Source: Algoriphagus aquimarinus
Lineage (GTDB): Bacteria > Bacteroidota > Bacteroidia > Cytophagales > Cyclobacteriaceae
Direction: 5' to 3'
NCBI RefSeq assembly: GCF_007997215.1
Contig: NZ_VORW01000011.1
Coordinates: 62,001-126,000, forward strand
DNA length: 64,000 nucleotides
Shown: positions 1 to 9,276 of the stretch, in pieces
How positions within the stretch are numbered: the first letter of the stretch is position 1
How the letters are laid out: each line of letters starts with the position of its first letter
Translations under genes and position numbers: made by a program
Notes under the pieces: model-generated
Told to the model about the DNA's origin: nothing
The model's database searches: none
The model's input: only the letters and a program-made list of their open reading frames with translations

Positions 1-912
1 TGAACTGCTTACACAAGTAGTACCTTCTGTTCTCGCATATACAGTTCCGGAGCTGTTTACATCTGCTGTATAGCTGCCTTCAGTAATCGTAGTGCTGAAA
101 TCTGAATTTAAGGAATATTCTACTCCATCAACTGCAGTGAAGGTAATCGTTACCGTAGTCGCATCACATGTTGGTGCAGGGACTGTCAATACCGGTGCTG
201 TTGGTGTTACTGGTGCTGGAGCTACTTGGAAAGCTGAAGTAGTTACACAAGTAGTACCTGTTGTTCTCGCATATACAGTTCCTGTGCTGTTCACAGCCGC
301 TGTAAAGCTGCCATCAGTGATCGTAGTACTGAAGCCTGAATTTAAGGAGTATTCTACTCCGTCAACTGCAGTGAACGTGATCGTTACTGTAGTCGCATCA
401 CATAATGGATCAGGAACTTCTAACACCGGTGCTGTTGGTGTCACTGGAGCTGGAGCTACTTGGAAAGCTGAGTTGCTTACACAAGTAGTAGAACCTATAG
501 TCCTTGCATATACCGTTCCTGAACTATTTACATTTGCTGCAAAACTACCGTTAGTGATTGTAGTGCTGAAATCTGAATTTAAAGAGTATTCTACTCCGCT
601 AGCCGCGGTAAATGTGATTGTTACTGTTGTCGCATCACATGTTGGTGCAGGAACTGTCAATACTGGTGCAACTGGTGTCACTGTGGCTGGAGCTACTTCG
701 AAAGCTGAACTGCTCACACAAGTCGTACCTTCTGTTCTTGCATATACCGTTCCTGAGCTACTTACACCCGCTGTAAAGCTGCCTTCCGCGATCGTAGTAC
801 TGAAATCAGAATTTAAAGAGTATTCTACTCCATCAACTGCAGTGAACGTGATCGTTACCGAAGTTGCATCACACAATGGCGTAGGAACTGTCAATACCGG
901 TGCAGCTGGTGA
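1..912 (-). repeat. Tandem 234-bp coding repeats (four copies, outermost cut by edge)
   Basis: Equivalent points recur at 1, 235, 469 and 706, giving periods of 234, 234 and 237 bp. Each unit encodes one 78-79 residue Ig-like domain of the protein on the minus strand. Units are very similar at the nucleotide level, not only in protein. This indicates recent duplication or ongoing homogenisation. Similarity fades near 912, where the PKD region begins. Confidence 0.9.
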
Positions 913-1797
913 AATTCCGTAAAGCGTAACCGTCTTTTGAATTGATTTGACAATACCACCACTAGTTACCTGTAGAGTAACTTGATAAGAATTAGCTGAT
1001 CCAAAATCTACATTTTGTGGATCAGAAGCTTCCGAGGATGCAGGAGTACCTCCAGTAAATGACCAAGAATAAACATAATTCGCAGGATTTCCGCCAGTTG
1101 TCAAATTCTCAAAATCTACTGTGAAATCATTACAATTAGTTTCAAAATCAAAATTTGCTACTAGAGGAGTGTTTACAATCAATCCAGTTGGATTATAATA
1201 ACACTGAGAATTTTGAAGTCTTGGGGTACAGTTTCCATCACCGGCATTACCAGTCGTCCAAGTCATGTAGATGTTTTTGATTTCTATCTTCTCACCATAA
1301 TTCCAATTAAAATCATCGAGAAAGTAAAATAGCCCATCTTGAGTAGGAACTTTAACTCCACCAAATAAACAAAGGGTACGAGTGGCTCCGGTCTTTACAC
1401 CATTAATAAATACATCGAATTGCGCATACAAATTGTATGCGTTGTTAGTACTACCACCATATTTTACAAAAATCTTTCCTGGAACGTTATCTCCAAGCTC
1501 TAATCCAACTGGATCAAATGGAGCTGGAAAGGGCGTTCCGTCTAATTGACGAAACTGAATTTCCGCAATATTTACGTTGTTCTGAGGACATCCAGGAGGA
1601 TTTAACGGATCAATTACGATGGGAATAGTCCCTATAATTTGACCCTGAGAAAAACCCGTTGACGGTAAAAGAAAACTAGACGCCATGAAAAAAAGCAACA
1701 GGAGAAGTCCTGCAGAGCGATCTATCTTTTTAATCCCTTCCAAAAATCCACCTTTGGGTGGCTGGGAGCTGAATTGATAATTGGATAACTGGTCCAT
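1..1797 (-). CDS. Secreted PKD/Ig-like repeat protein, partial (C-terminus beyond left edge)
   Basis: The minus strand is open from an ATG at 1797 to the window edge (599 codons, no stop). The N-terminus has a long polar stretch followed by KKIDRSAG and a leucine-rich core ending near GFSQ, which looks like a signal peptide; an in-frame ATG at 1686 is a weaker alternative. Residues about 40-205 are unique. About 210-295 look like a PKD domain (YSWSFTGGTP). From about 296 onward come Ig-like repeats of 78 residues, each with CDATTVTITFTAVDGVEYSL-like and SGTVYARTEGTTC-like segments. Such proteins in Bacteroidota are usually large surface adhesins exported by type IX secretion with a C-terminal sorting domain. 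That domain would lie outside the window, so export route and function are inferred. Confidence 0.8.
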   Translation of the reverse strand, partial: MDQLSNYQFSSQPPKGGFLEGIKKIDRSAGLLLLLFFMASSFLLPSTGFSQGQIIGTIPIVIDPLNPPGCPQNNVNIAEIQFRQLDGTPFPAPFDPVGLELGDNVPGKIFVKYGGSTNNAYNLYAQFDVFINGVKTGATRTLCLFGGVKVPTQDGLFYFLDDFNWNYGEKIEIKNIYMTWTTGNAGDGNCTPRLQNSQCYYNPTGLIVNTPLVANFDFETNCNDFTVDFENLTTGGNPANYVYSWSFTGGTPASSEASDPQNVDFGSANSYQVTLQVTSGGIVKSIQKTVTLYGISPAAPVLTVPTPLCDATSVTITFTAVDGVEYSLNSDFSTTIAEGSFTAGVSSSGTVYARTEGTTCVSSSAFEVAPATVTPVAPVLTVPAPTCDATTVTITFTAASGVEYSLNSDFSTTITNGSFAANVNSSGTVYARTIGSTTCVSNSAFQVAPAPVTPTAPVLEVPDPLCDATTVTITFTAVDGVEYSLNSGFSTTITDGSFTAAVNSTGTVYARTTGTTCVTTSAFQVAPAPVTPTAPVLTVPAPTCDATTVTITFTAVDGVEYSLNSDFSTTITEGSYTADVNSSGTVYARTEGTTCVSSS

Positions 1798-2234
1798 ATC
1801 GGTATTATTTAAAATTTTTTGCTTTCGTAAACCTGTTTTCTATATGGGATCGTTTTTAGTTGGCTTTTTAGACGCCTAAAAATTTTCCTTTTTCCTTCAA
1901 AATTCTACCTAAAAGTTCGATGTGATTGCTTAAAATGATCGAGTTAAACTTTGGTATTATTAATTATGCCCTAAAAATACACTTTTATGGCTTTCATATC
2001 CAAACATTTACGCAAAATATTTTTACGTAATGCGTTTTTTTTTATGTGAAAATATTTTTAAGTGGGTTGAAAAGTAATTTTAACCTGTTTTATTCCTTGC
2101 AAAACCCCCTAGAATTTCACCCAAAGCCATCTAATTATTAAATCTCTATTTGACTAGTTCAAATTCTAACAAAAAAACATTTGTACCTTAATTACTCCTA
2201 CAGCCTCCTATTCAAAAAATTAAGCCTTATAGAA
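1798..2234. other. Divergent intergenic region, no gene seen
   Basis: About 440 AT-rich bases separate the divergent adhesin-like gene and the aldehyde dehydrogenase gene. No plausible ORF, tRNA or clear terminator is visible. It presumably holds both promoters, but no exact TAnnTTTG element stands out for either gene. A TTTGTACCTT stretch around 2180 is a weak candidate for the rightward gene. Confidence 0.5.
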
Positions 2235-3671
2235 ATGCATAGTCCCTCCACCCCTGCACCAAACGATATTGACCTTAAACATCTTTTTGAAAGCCAGCAC
2301 TTAACCTCCACTTCATGGAGGACTTCCTCTACCGCTGACAGAATAGTTAGGCTAAAAAAAATTGGAGTGTGGATAAAAAACCACCAACAAGAAATTCGCG
2401 ATGCCTTAAAAAACGATTTTGGCAAACCTGAACCAGAAACTGACCTCAGTGAAATCTTTCCTGTTACAGCTGAAATCAATCACAGTATCAAAAACCTGAA
2501 GAAATGGATGACTCCTAAATCGGTCTCAACTCCTCTTCCAATGTTTGGGACTTCTGGCAGTATTTATATTGAACCCAAAGGTAGGTCCTTGATCATTGCT
2601 CCATGGAACTACCCTTTCAACCTTTCAGTCGGTCCCTTGATTTCTGCGTTGGCGGCAGGGTGTCCTGTGATTCTCAAACCTTCTGAGATGACTCCTCATA
2701 CATCGGAACTGATATCGAAAATGATTTCTGAGCTTTTCGATCCTAGTGAAGTAACTGTCGTTTTGGGTGGCATAGAAACATCACAAGCCTTACTAAAGCT
2801 TCCTTTTGATCATATTTTTTTCACGGGTAGTCCTTCGGTTGGAAAAATCGTCATGAAAGCAGCGGCAGAGCACCTTAGTTCTGTGACTTTGGAATTGGGA
2901 GGGAAATCACCTGCGATCGTAGATGAAGACGCAGATTGCAAAGATGCTGCTGAGAAGCTGATTTGGGGAAAATATGTCAACTGTGGGCAAACCTGTATCG
3001 CACCGGACTATCTTTTGGTCCATGAATCCAAGCTAGAAAACCTCTTTTTGGAAATGAAAGTCGCACTACAGAAAATGTACGATCCTCACTTTAAAGGAAT
3101 CGATAAATCTCCCGATATGGCCCGTATAATTAATGACAAACATTTCAATAGACTGACAAAAAATATTGAAGACGCATTATCTAAAGGAGCTCAACTTGTT
3201 TTTGGTGGAAATAGCGATCAACACACACATTATATAGAACCAACTATTTTAAGTAATGTAACTGATGAAATGCTGGTCATGGAAGAAGAGATTTTTGGTC
3301 CAATTCTCCCAGTTATATCATATACCTCCTTAAGTGAGGCTATTGCTTATGTCAATTCAAAACCAAAACCACTAGCACTATATTTCTTTGGGAAGAATTC
3401 TGAACAAACAGAAAAAGTACTTCATGAGACAAGTTCAGGAAACGTGGTCATCAATGATTGTGTACTGCATTACCTACACATGCAATTGCCTTTTGGGGGA
3501 GTAAATAATAGCGGAATAGGCAAAGCACATGGATATTATGGTTTTTTAGCCTTCAGCAATGAAAAAGGTGTGCTAAAACAGCGTGTTGGGTTAAACAATG
3601 TGACGCTACTAAGACCTCCTTATGGGATCAAAGCAAAGCAAATCATTGCCTCATTAATCAAATGGTTTTAA
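2235..3671 (+). CDS. NAD(P)-dependent aldehyde dehydrogenase, ALDH3-like
   Basis: A 478-residue enzyme expected to oxidise aldehydes to carboxylates in the cytoplasm. Landmarks in order: PWNYPFNLSVGP with the catalytic Asn and LKPSEMTPHT for cofactor binding; GSPSVGKIVMKAAA; ELGGKSPAIVDEDAD with the general-base Glu; the nucleophilic Cys in GQTCIAPDY; and EEIFGPILPV. Length and the C-terminal SGIGKAHGYYGF resemble the class 3 (YwdH-type) branch. A TTG at 2181 would add 18 residues, but the ATG at 2235 gives the normal family N-terminus. The downstream esterase starts right at its stop codon, so the two are probably co-transcribed. Substrate cannot be read from sequence. Confidence 0.9.
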   Translation: MHSPSTPAPNDIDLKHLFESQHLTSTSWRTSSTADRIVRLKKIGVWIKNHQQEIRDALKNDFGKPEPETDLSEIFPVTAEINHSIKNLKKWMTPKSVSTPLPMFGTSGSIYIEPKGRSLIIAPWNYPFNLSVGPLISALAAGCPVILKPSEMTPHTSELISKMISELFDPSEVTVVLGGIETSQALLKLPFDHIFFTGSPSVGKIVMKAAAEHLSSVTLELGGKSPAIVDEDADCKDAAEKLIWGKYVNCGQTCIAPDYLLVHESKLENLFLEMKVALQKMYDPHFKGIDKSPDMARIINDKHFNRLTKNIEDALSKGAQLVFGGNSDQHTHYIEPTILSNVTDEMLVMEEEIFGPILPVISYTSLSEAIAYVNSKPKPLALYFFGKNSEQTEKVLHETSSGNVVINDCVLHYLHMQLPFGGVNNSGIGKAHGYYGFLAFSNEKGVLKQRVGLNNVTLLRPPYGIKAKQIIASLIKWF

Positions 3672-3673
3672 GC

Positions 3674-4549
3674 ATGTTCAAGAATATAAATAATCTTTTA
3701 TGGAAATCACTTGTCTCCATCCTGATCATCTGCTCCATATGGAGCTGTGGCTCGAATATAGATGAGTCCCCAAACGGTGCACTTGCAGCTTTAGACTTGT
3801 TTGATCAATCTTATGGAACGGAGCAAAACCAGATTTTTGACATTTATTTACCTGCTGGAAGGTCTATTGCAAAAACACCACTCCTTATATATATACATGG
3901 TGGGGCTTGGGTAGAAGGGAGTAAAGAAGAATTTAATCAGTTCAAGCAAGCATTATCAGCAGTATTCCCAGAGTATGCTTTCGTGTCGATAAATTACAGA
4001 TTGTACAACTTCAACATGGGAATAAATAAATTCCCAGCCCAAGAAAATGATGTACTGGAAGCCATCAACTTTATTCAAAGTAAAACCATTGACTGGAATA
4101 TTTCTGACCAGATAATCCTCGCTGGCGCAAGTGCCGGAGGGCATTTGGCTTTATTACATACCTACAAACATCCATCTATAGGTAAGGTCAAAGCGGTGAT
4201 TGCTTTCTTTTCACCTACTCAGCTAGCCGAATTATATGACTTTAGCTACTTCACTCAGACCGGTTTAGGCGGAATGCTGGGAGGAAGCCCCAAAGATCAA
4301 CCCGAAGCTTATGCCGCTTCCAGCCCAATTACATATATTGATAGCAAATCAGTTCCTACGATCTTTTTCCATGGAACCTCAGATATCATAGTACCTATTT
4401 CACAAAGCCAGCTATTGAAAAAAGCATTAATTGATGCAGGCGTGAAGTATGAATTTACAGAAGTGCCAAATCAGGGGCATGGATTCACCTTAGATACTTA
4501 TCCTGGTTTATTTCAGCAAGCTGCAAAGTTCGTTAAGGAACAAATGTAA
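3674..4549 (+). CDS. Alpha/beta-hydrolase (esterase-like) lipoprotein
   Basis: The N-terminus ends in a lipobox (SIWSC), so the mature protein is probably lipid-anchored in the envelope. The hydrolase fold is shown by the oxyanion-hole motif IHGGAW, the nucleophile elbow GASAGG, an acid in GTSDIIVP and the catalytic His in NQGHGF near the C-terminus. This matches the BD-FAE/carboxylesterase group that acts on small esters, often acetyl or feruloyl groups on polysaccharide. The ATG at 3674 lies 2 nt after the dehydrogenase stop; an in-frame ATG at 3662 overlaps it by 10 nt. Substrate is unknown. Confidence 0.85.
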   Translation: MFKNINNLLWKSLVSILIICSIWSCGSNIDESPNGALAALDLFDQSYGTEQNQIFDIYLPAGRSIAKTPLLIYIHGGAWVEGSKEEFNQFKQALSAVFPEYAFVSINYRLYNFNMGINKFPAQENDVLEAINFIQSKTIDWNISDQIILAGASAGGHLALLHTYKHPSIGKVKAVIAFFSPTQLAELYDFSYFTQTGLGGMLGGSPKDQPEAYAASSPITYIDSKSVPTIFFHGTSDIIVPISQSQLLKKALIDAGVKYEFTEVPNQGHGFTLDTYPGLFQQAAKFVKEQM

Positions 4550-4573
4550 AAAGGCTCCGATTGAAGCCTTTTT
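4548..4573. terminator. Bidirectional terminator between convergent genes
   Basis: Perfect 9-bp inverted repeat AAAAAGGCT / AGCCTTTTT with an 8-nt loop. It overlaps the esterase stop codon and sits 18 nt beyond the stop of the convergent PhoH gene. The A/T flanks make it usable in both directions. Confidence 0.8.
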
Positions 4574-4591
4574 ACATTTCGTTTAATCTTT

Positions 4592-5938
4592 TTAAAGAAG
4601 TTCATTCGCCAGATTTGCCAACTCTGATCGCTCTCCTTTTTCTAGTTTGATATGAGCATAAAGCGGATGGTCTTTTACCCTATCTATCAAATACGACAAA
4701 CCATTCGACTGTGAGTCCAAGTAAGGCGTGTCTATCTGAAACACATCTCCAGTGAAGATGATCTTCGTATTCTCTCCCGCTCTCGAGATAATCGTCTTGA
4801 TTTCATGCGGAGTCAGGTTCTGTGCTTCATCCACGATAAAGAAGATATTTGACAGTGAACGTCCTCGTATATATGCCAATGGCTGAATCACCAACTTCTC
4901 CTGATTGACTAGCTCAGTGATCTTCTGAAATTCCTTATCCGTTTCCTTGTATTGGTTTTGGATGAATTTCAGATTGTCCCAAAGTGGCTCCATGTATGGA
5001 TTCAGCTTGGATTTGATATCTCCCGGCAAATACCCAATATCCTTATTGCTCAAAGGAACAATAGGCCTAGCCAAGAAAATCTGCTTATACTCTCTTCTTT
5101 GCTCCAAAGCTCCCGCCAAAGCCAGAAGCGTTTTACCCGTTCCTGCTACTCCTTGTATAGAAACTAAACGGATATTTGGATTGGTGATCGCGTGCAGGGC
5201 AAAAGTCTGCTCGGCATTTTTAGGCTTTATATTATAAGCCAACTTTTTATCAACTCGCTCAAGAATACTCTCATCCGAATTGTAATAAGCTAGAACTGAA
5301 TTCTTGTCACTTTTGAGGATATAATAAGCATTAGACTTTCTTTTTCGTGTTCCTAAGACTGTCTTTGCGTCAATAAATCCCTGCTCATACAGCTTATCAA
5401 TATGCTGTGGGTCAATATCATCAAGAATATATTTCCCTGTATTCTCGAGCTCAGTGATATTCTTAATCTTTCCAGTCTCATAGTCCTCAGCAAGTAAATC
5501 AATGGATTTGGCCTTTAAGCGAAGATTAATATCCTTGCTTACCAAGATTACTTTTCTACCCTTTTCGTGCTGCTTGAGGTACAAGGCACAGTTTAGAATC
5601 TTATGATCATTCTTTTCCTCACCAAAAATCTCGTTGGCGTTGATCTGATTCTCCGGGTTCATCAGTACCCTAAAATTCCCCTTGGTCTTCCCATTCAAAG
5701 GAGTCCAATTATGAATCATATGATCCTGAGAGAGTTTATCCAGTAATCGGATAAATTCGCGGGCTTCAAAATTCTTGGTGTCATTGCCTTTCTTGAACTG
5801 GTCAAGCTCCTCTAGCACTGTGATCGGAATGACCACATCGTGCTCGGCAAAGTTCATTATGGAGTTGTGTGCGTAAAGGATCACCGAAGTATCCAGCACA
5901 AAGATTTTCCGATCTTTATCGGACTTGGCTCTAGGCAT
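4592..5938 (-). CDS. PIN domain-PhoH family ATPase (PhoH2-type)
   Basis: A 448-residue cytoplasmic fusion. Residues about 10-150 form a PIN-type nuclease domain: KIFVLDTSVILYAHN at the start, VLEELDQFKKG, and acidic residues around VSKDINLRLKAK. The C-terminal half is a PhoH P-loop ATPase with Walker A GVAGTGKTLLAL, Walker B FFIVDEAQNL, and TGDVFQID. The PIN-PhoH arrangement is known as PhoH2 and is linked to RNA unwinding and cleavage in other bacteria. It is monocistronic here: a terminator lies upstream after the SNF2 gene, and a -7-like element lies at 5997-6005. The RNA target is unknown. Confidence 0.88.
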   Translation of the reverse strand: MPRAKSDKDRKIFVLDTSVILYAHNSIMNFAEHDVVIPITVLEELDQFKKGNDTKNFEAREFIRLLDKLSQDHMIHNWTPLNGKTKGNFRVLMNPENQINANEIFGEEKNDHKILNCALYLKQHEKGRKVILVSKDINLRLKAKSIDLLAEDYETGKIKNITELENTGKYILDDIDPQHIDKLYEQGFIDAKTVLGTRKRKSNAYYILKSDKNSVLAYYNSDESILERVDKKLAYNIKPKNAEQTFALHAITNPNIRLVSIQGVAGTGKTLLALAGALEQRREYKQIFLARPIVPLSNKDIGYLPGDIKSKLNPYMEPLWDNLKFIQNQYKETDKEFQKITELVNQEKLVIQPLAYIRGRSLSNIFFIVDEAQNLTPHEIKTIISRAGENTKIIFTGDVFQIDTPYLDSQSNGLSYLIDRVKDHPLYAHIKLEKGERSELANLANELL

Positions 5939-5996
5939 GCGCAGGTAGTGTAGTGGAACTATGTTATTTAATTTAGAAAAATAATTGGGCTATTGT

Positions 5997-6005
5997 CAAA
6001 GTTTA
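5997..6005 (-). promoter_or_regulatory. Probable -7 element for the PhoH2 gene
   Basis: Read on the minus strand this is TAAACTTTG, a one-base-longer version of the Bacteroidota -7 consensus TAnnTTTG, about 58 nt upstream of the ATG. No clear -33 box was identified. Confidence 0.45.
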
Positions 6006-6066
6006 GAAAAGAATTTATGGTTAATTAAATGTGACCATTCTCTATGCTGTTGACTATCAATCCAAT

Positions 6067-6102
6067 AAAAAAAGGGCGGAATTTATGGTTCCGCCCTTTT
6101 TT
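6067..6102 (-). terminator. Rho-independent terminator after the SNF2 gene
   Basis: Perfect GGGCGGAA / TTCCGCCC stem with a 7-nt loop, flanked by A7 and T6 runs. It lies just downstream of the minus-strand SNF2 stop codon and separates it from the PhoH2 gene. Confidence 0.9.
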
Positions 6103-6118
6103 GAAAAATCATACTTTT

Positions 6119-9058
6119 TTAATCCAGTAATGCTGCAATATCATCCTGGCCAAGACTTTTCATAAAGCTTTCCTCCGTATTTATCAGCTCTCCAGCAAGT
6201 GCTAGTTTGCGATCCTGAAGAGCCATGATTTTCTCTTCCACCGATCCGCGAGTGATAAATTTATAGATGATGACCTTATTTTCCTGTCCGATTCTATGTG
6301 CTCTATCAATTGCTTGCGCCTCCACAGCTGGATTCCACCATGGATCAAGTAAGAACACATATTCTGCTTTGGTCAAATTCAAACCTACTCCACCAGCTTT
6401 TAGTGAAATTAAGAACACCTTAATATCTTCGTTTTCCTGGAATTTCTCAACCTGAGCCTGACGGTCTTTAGTGCTTCCATCTAGGTAGGCATAGGGAATC
6501 CCTTCTTTCTCGAGGTATTCCTTCACGATGCCTAAATGCCTTACAAATTGACTAAAGACTAACACTTTATGCCCTTCTGAAATAGTAGATTGAAGCATGT
6601 ATGTCACATCTTCCAACTTACCTGATTCACCTTCATAGTCATCTCTGACTAGTTTTGGGTGATTGGCAATCTGACGAAGCTGGGTAAGACCGCGAAGTAA
6701 TGTGAATTGCTGATTATTTCTACCGGTACTCTGGATATCAGAAATAATCTTCTCCCTGTAATAGTTCTTAACCTCTTCGTAAACCTCCTCTTGCTCAACC
6801 GTCATATCAGAATACTTCACGTTAGTGATTTTCTCTGGTAGGTCTGTTGCTACTTGAGATTTCAGTCTTCTAAGGATAAATGGCTTAATCATCGCATGGA
6901 GCTTAGCAGATTTATTTGCGTCACCTTGCTTTTCAATAGGCAGTAAAAACTGCTTCTTAAACGAATTCTGATTGCCCAATAATCCTGGATTGATAAAATT
7001 CATCTGCGACCAAAGGTCCATCGTACTATTTTCTACAGGAGTACCTGTCAAAATCAACTTTTGCTTGCTCTTTAGCTGATTTACAGCTGCCGCAATATTA
7101 CTCCCAGGATTTTTGATTGCCTGAGATTCATCCAAAATGATATAGTTGAAGTAAAAGCCTTTCAGCACCTCAACATCCAATCGGGTAATTCCATAGGATG
7201 TCAATACCAAATCATATTCACCAAATCTCCACGGATCTTTGATACGCTGAGTACCCGAATAAACCAGAATTTTCAATTCAGGAGTAAACTTCCTTGCCTC
7301 AAGTTCCCAGTTATAAATCAGGGAAGTTGGCATCACCAAGAGCGAGGTTAAACCTGGATTTTCCTCCATCTCATGAGCTAGCAATGCAAGCGTTTGGACA
7401 GTTTTACCCAAGCCCATATCATCTGCTAAGCATCCACCGAACTTAAACTCATTCAGAAATCTAAGCCAATTGTATCCCGCATGCTGATAAGGACGTAATG
7501 TGCCCTCAAAGCCTCTTGGCAAAGTATATTCTTCAATAGACTCGAAATCTCTAAGTCTCTCCAGCTTCCTACTCAACGTGACCTGAACAAGATTGCCGAT
7601 CTCCATCTCTCTGGCCAGAGCCAAATGATGCTTGCGCAACACCATGGAGTTCTCATCTCCACGATCTTCCATGAAGTTGAAAAGCTCTGAGTAATTCACA
7701 AACCAAGATGCTGGAATCACTGCAATTTCACCATTCGGCAATTCGAATTCGGCTTTACCTTGTAGCAAAAGCTTTCTTAGCTTCGCAAAAGGCACCAAGT
7801 AAATCCCAAACTTGATTAGTGCCTTGACGTCAAACCAATCAATATTTTCATTGACTTCTATAGAAATCTGTGCCTTACCTATATTATAAACCTTTCCTTT
7901 GGAATTCGGCTTTTGGACGATCTTGATTTTCTCGGTTTCAAGAAAGTCTTCATTTTCACCGATCCACTCAAAGGCTTCAGTCTTCGGCAAAGTATCTTTA
8001 CCTATTTTGAACTCAAGTCCCTTATCACGAAGTAATTTTAGATAGGCTTTTTCTTTTTGAGTACTACGAATCGTCTTATAAAAAGTATAGCTATCCTCTC
8101 CTTCCTCTAGTCTTACAGATGCTCCATGCTTTTCAGAACTTGGTGTCTGCACAGGAAAATCAATATTTCCGTACTTGAACCGTAGCTCGAAAGCAATTTT
8201 ATCCTCTTCTAGCTTTTCCCCATCTTCTCCAAAGAGATTCTTGCCTGATCCTCCAGGCAAATCACTGATGTTGATAAAAACCTCTGGTGTGCCACGCTCT
8301 ATATTAATATCAAAACCAACTGACTCCACATCAAACTGCGAAATCAAATTAGCCATAAAACCACGGTAGTAACTTGGCTCAATACGTTTGTCGATGACAA
8401 TAAATTTTTTGTTCAAAAAAGCTCTGAGCTTCTTCCCATCAATCCCTTTCTCAAAATGGAATAGCTGACCTGCCACAACCAGCCATCCTGGCTCATTACT
8501 GATGAAATAGCCATTCTTGTACTGCCAATCGAGTTTTTCACCTTTGAATTTAATCGTTGGCCAATAATGTGTGTTTTCCTCATTTTTATGAAAATGAAAA
8601 AGAACACTAGCACGTTCTGCATTAATGGTTATTTCTTTCCAGACTGGATTACCATCACTTCCCATTTCGAAAAGCCTTTTACCAATAAGCAAAGGCATTA
8701 TTTTGGAACGCTTCTTCTCAATCACTTCCTCTATGGCATCCTGTGTCTTTTTATCTTCCGTCTTAGGGTCAAAGATTTTCTCGAGGTATTGCTTGGGGCG
8801 GATATTTCCTCTTTTAATAAAGGGCTTCACCACCACTTCAGGGCTCATTGAATCCATGATTTTTATCAAATCATAATCCGCCTTATTCAATCCTGAGTCA
8901 AATTCGCTAGCATTTGCAGAACTAATATTTTGATAAGCCAGAGAAAGCCTTCCTTGAGGATCTATCTGTACTACAAAAGATTCTATCAGGAGGCCTAGGG
9001 ATTCGTGGCTGTAAATAGAATAAACTATCTGAAAAGGTTTATCAGAATCAACTATCAT
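6119..9058 (-). CDS. SNF2-family DEAD-like helicase/ATPase
   Basis: About 979 residues. The N-terminal half is a divergent region with no motif I can name. The C-terminal half is a complete Swi2/Snf2 motor: motif I DDMGLGKTVQTLALL, motif II DESQ in IILDESQAIKN, motif III LILTGTPVENS, and in the second lobe KVLVFSQF, GGVGLNLTKA and the arginine-finger motif DRAHRIGQ. Such proteins translocate on double-stranded DNA and remodel protein-DNA complexes, or act with RNA polymerase (RapA-like). The open frame extends to 9178, but those residues do not look like a family start, so the ATG at 9058 is preferred. Exact role unknown. Confidence 0.88.
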   Translation of the reverse strand: MIVDSDKPFQIVYSIYSHESLGLLIESFVVQIDPQGRLSLAYQNISSANASEFDSGLNKADYDLIKIMDSMSPEVVVKPFIKRGNIRPKQYLEKIFDPKTEDKKTQDAIEEVIEKKRSKIMPLLIGKRLFEMGSDGNPVWKEITINAERASVLFHFHKNEENTHYWPTIKFKGEKLDWQYKNGYFISNEPGWLVVAGQLFHFEKGIDGKKLRAFLNKKFIVIDKRIEPSYYRGFMANLISQFDVESVGFDINIERGTPEVFINISDLPGGSGKNLFGEDGEKLEEDKIAFELRFKYGNIDFPVQTPSSEKHGASVRLEEGEDSYTFYKTIRSTQKEKAYLKLLRDKGLEFKIGKDTLPKTEAFEWIGENEDFLETEKIKIVQKPNSKGKVYNIGKAQISIEVNENIDWFDVKALIKFGIYLVPFAKLRKLLLQGKAEFELPNGEIAVIPASWFVNYSELFNFMEDRGDENSMVLRKHHLALAREMEIGNLVQVTLSRKLERLRDFESIEEYTLPRGFEGTLRPYQHAGYNWLRFLNEFKFGGCLADDMGLGKTVQTLALLAHEMEENPGLTSLLVMPTSLIYNWELEARKFTPELKILVYSGTQRIKDPWRFGEYDLVLTSYGITRLDVEVLKGFYFNYIILDESQAIKNPGSNIAAAVNQLKSKQKLILTGTPVENSTMDLWSQMNFINPGLLGNQNSFKKQFLLPIEKQGDANKSAKLHAMIKPFILRRLKSQVATDLPEKITNVKYSDMTVEQEEVYEEVKNYYREKIISDIQSTGRNNQQFTLLRGLTQLRQIANHPKLVRDDYEGESGKLEDVTYMLQSTISEGHKVLVFSQFVRHLGIVKEYLEKEGIPYAYLDGSTKDRQAQVEKFQENEDIKVFLISLKAGGVGLNLTKAEYVFLLDPWWNPAVEAQAIDRAHRIGQENKVIIYKFITRGSVEEKIMALQDRKLALAGELINTEESFMKSLGQDDIAALLD

Positions 9059-9215
9059 ATAATTATCGGAATGACAAAACTTCCACAAGTTTAGGATTAA
9101 GCAAAAGGAAGTAAAGCCGGGGTTAAGTATCCCAAAAAAGGGAAAAGCAAGTTGCAAATTACAAAAAATACTGCTCAAATTCAGAATTTAAGCCAATTAT
9201 CTCCCATAAAACCGC

Positions 9216-9256
9216 AAAAGTCTTTAGGATCAGATTCTCTGATCCTAAAGACTTTT
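9216..9256 (-). terminator. Strong terminator of the ileS-lspA operon
   Basis: Perfect 18-bp stem (9216-9233 with 9239-9256) and a 5-nt loop, with A4/T4 ends. It lies 21 nt beyond the lspA stop on the minus strand and is one of the longest perfect hairpins in the window. Confidence 0.92.
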
Positions 9257-9276
9257 AGTGAAAATAACGTAAAATA

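Noticed and set aside
1..912. Possible CRISPR or satellite array
   Set aside because: Units of 234 bp with no unique spacers encode protein domains in frame, so it is a coding tandem repeat.
92..922. Plus-strand 276-codon open frame with a repeated protein sequence
   Set aside because: It is the antisense reading of the 234-bp repeats. The minus strand has the signal peptide, PKD and Ig-like domains, and is open to the edge.
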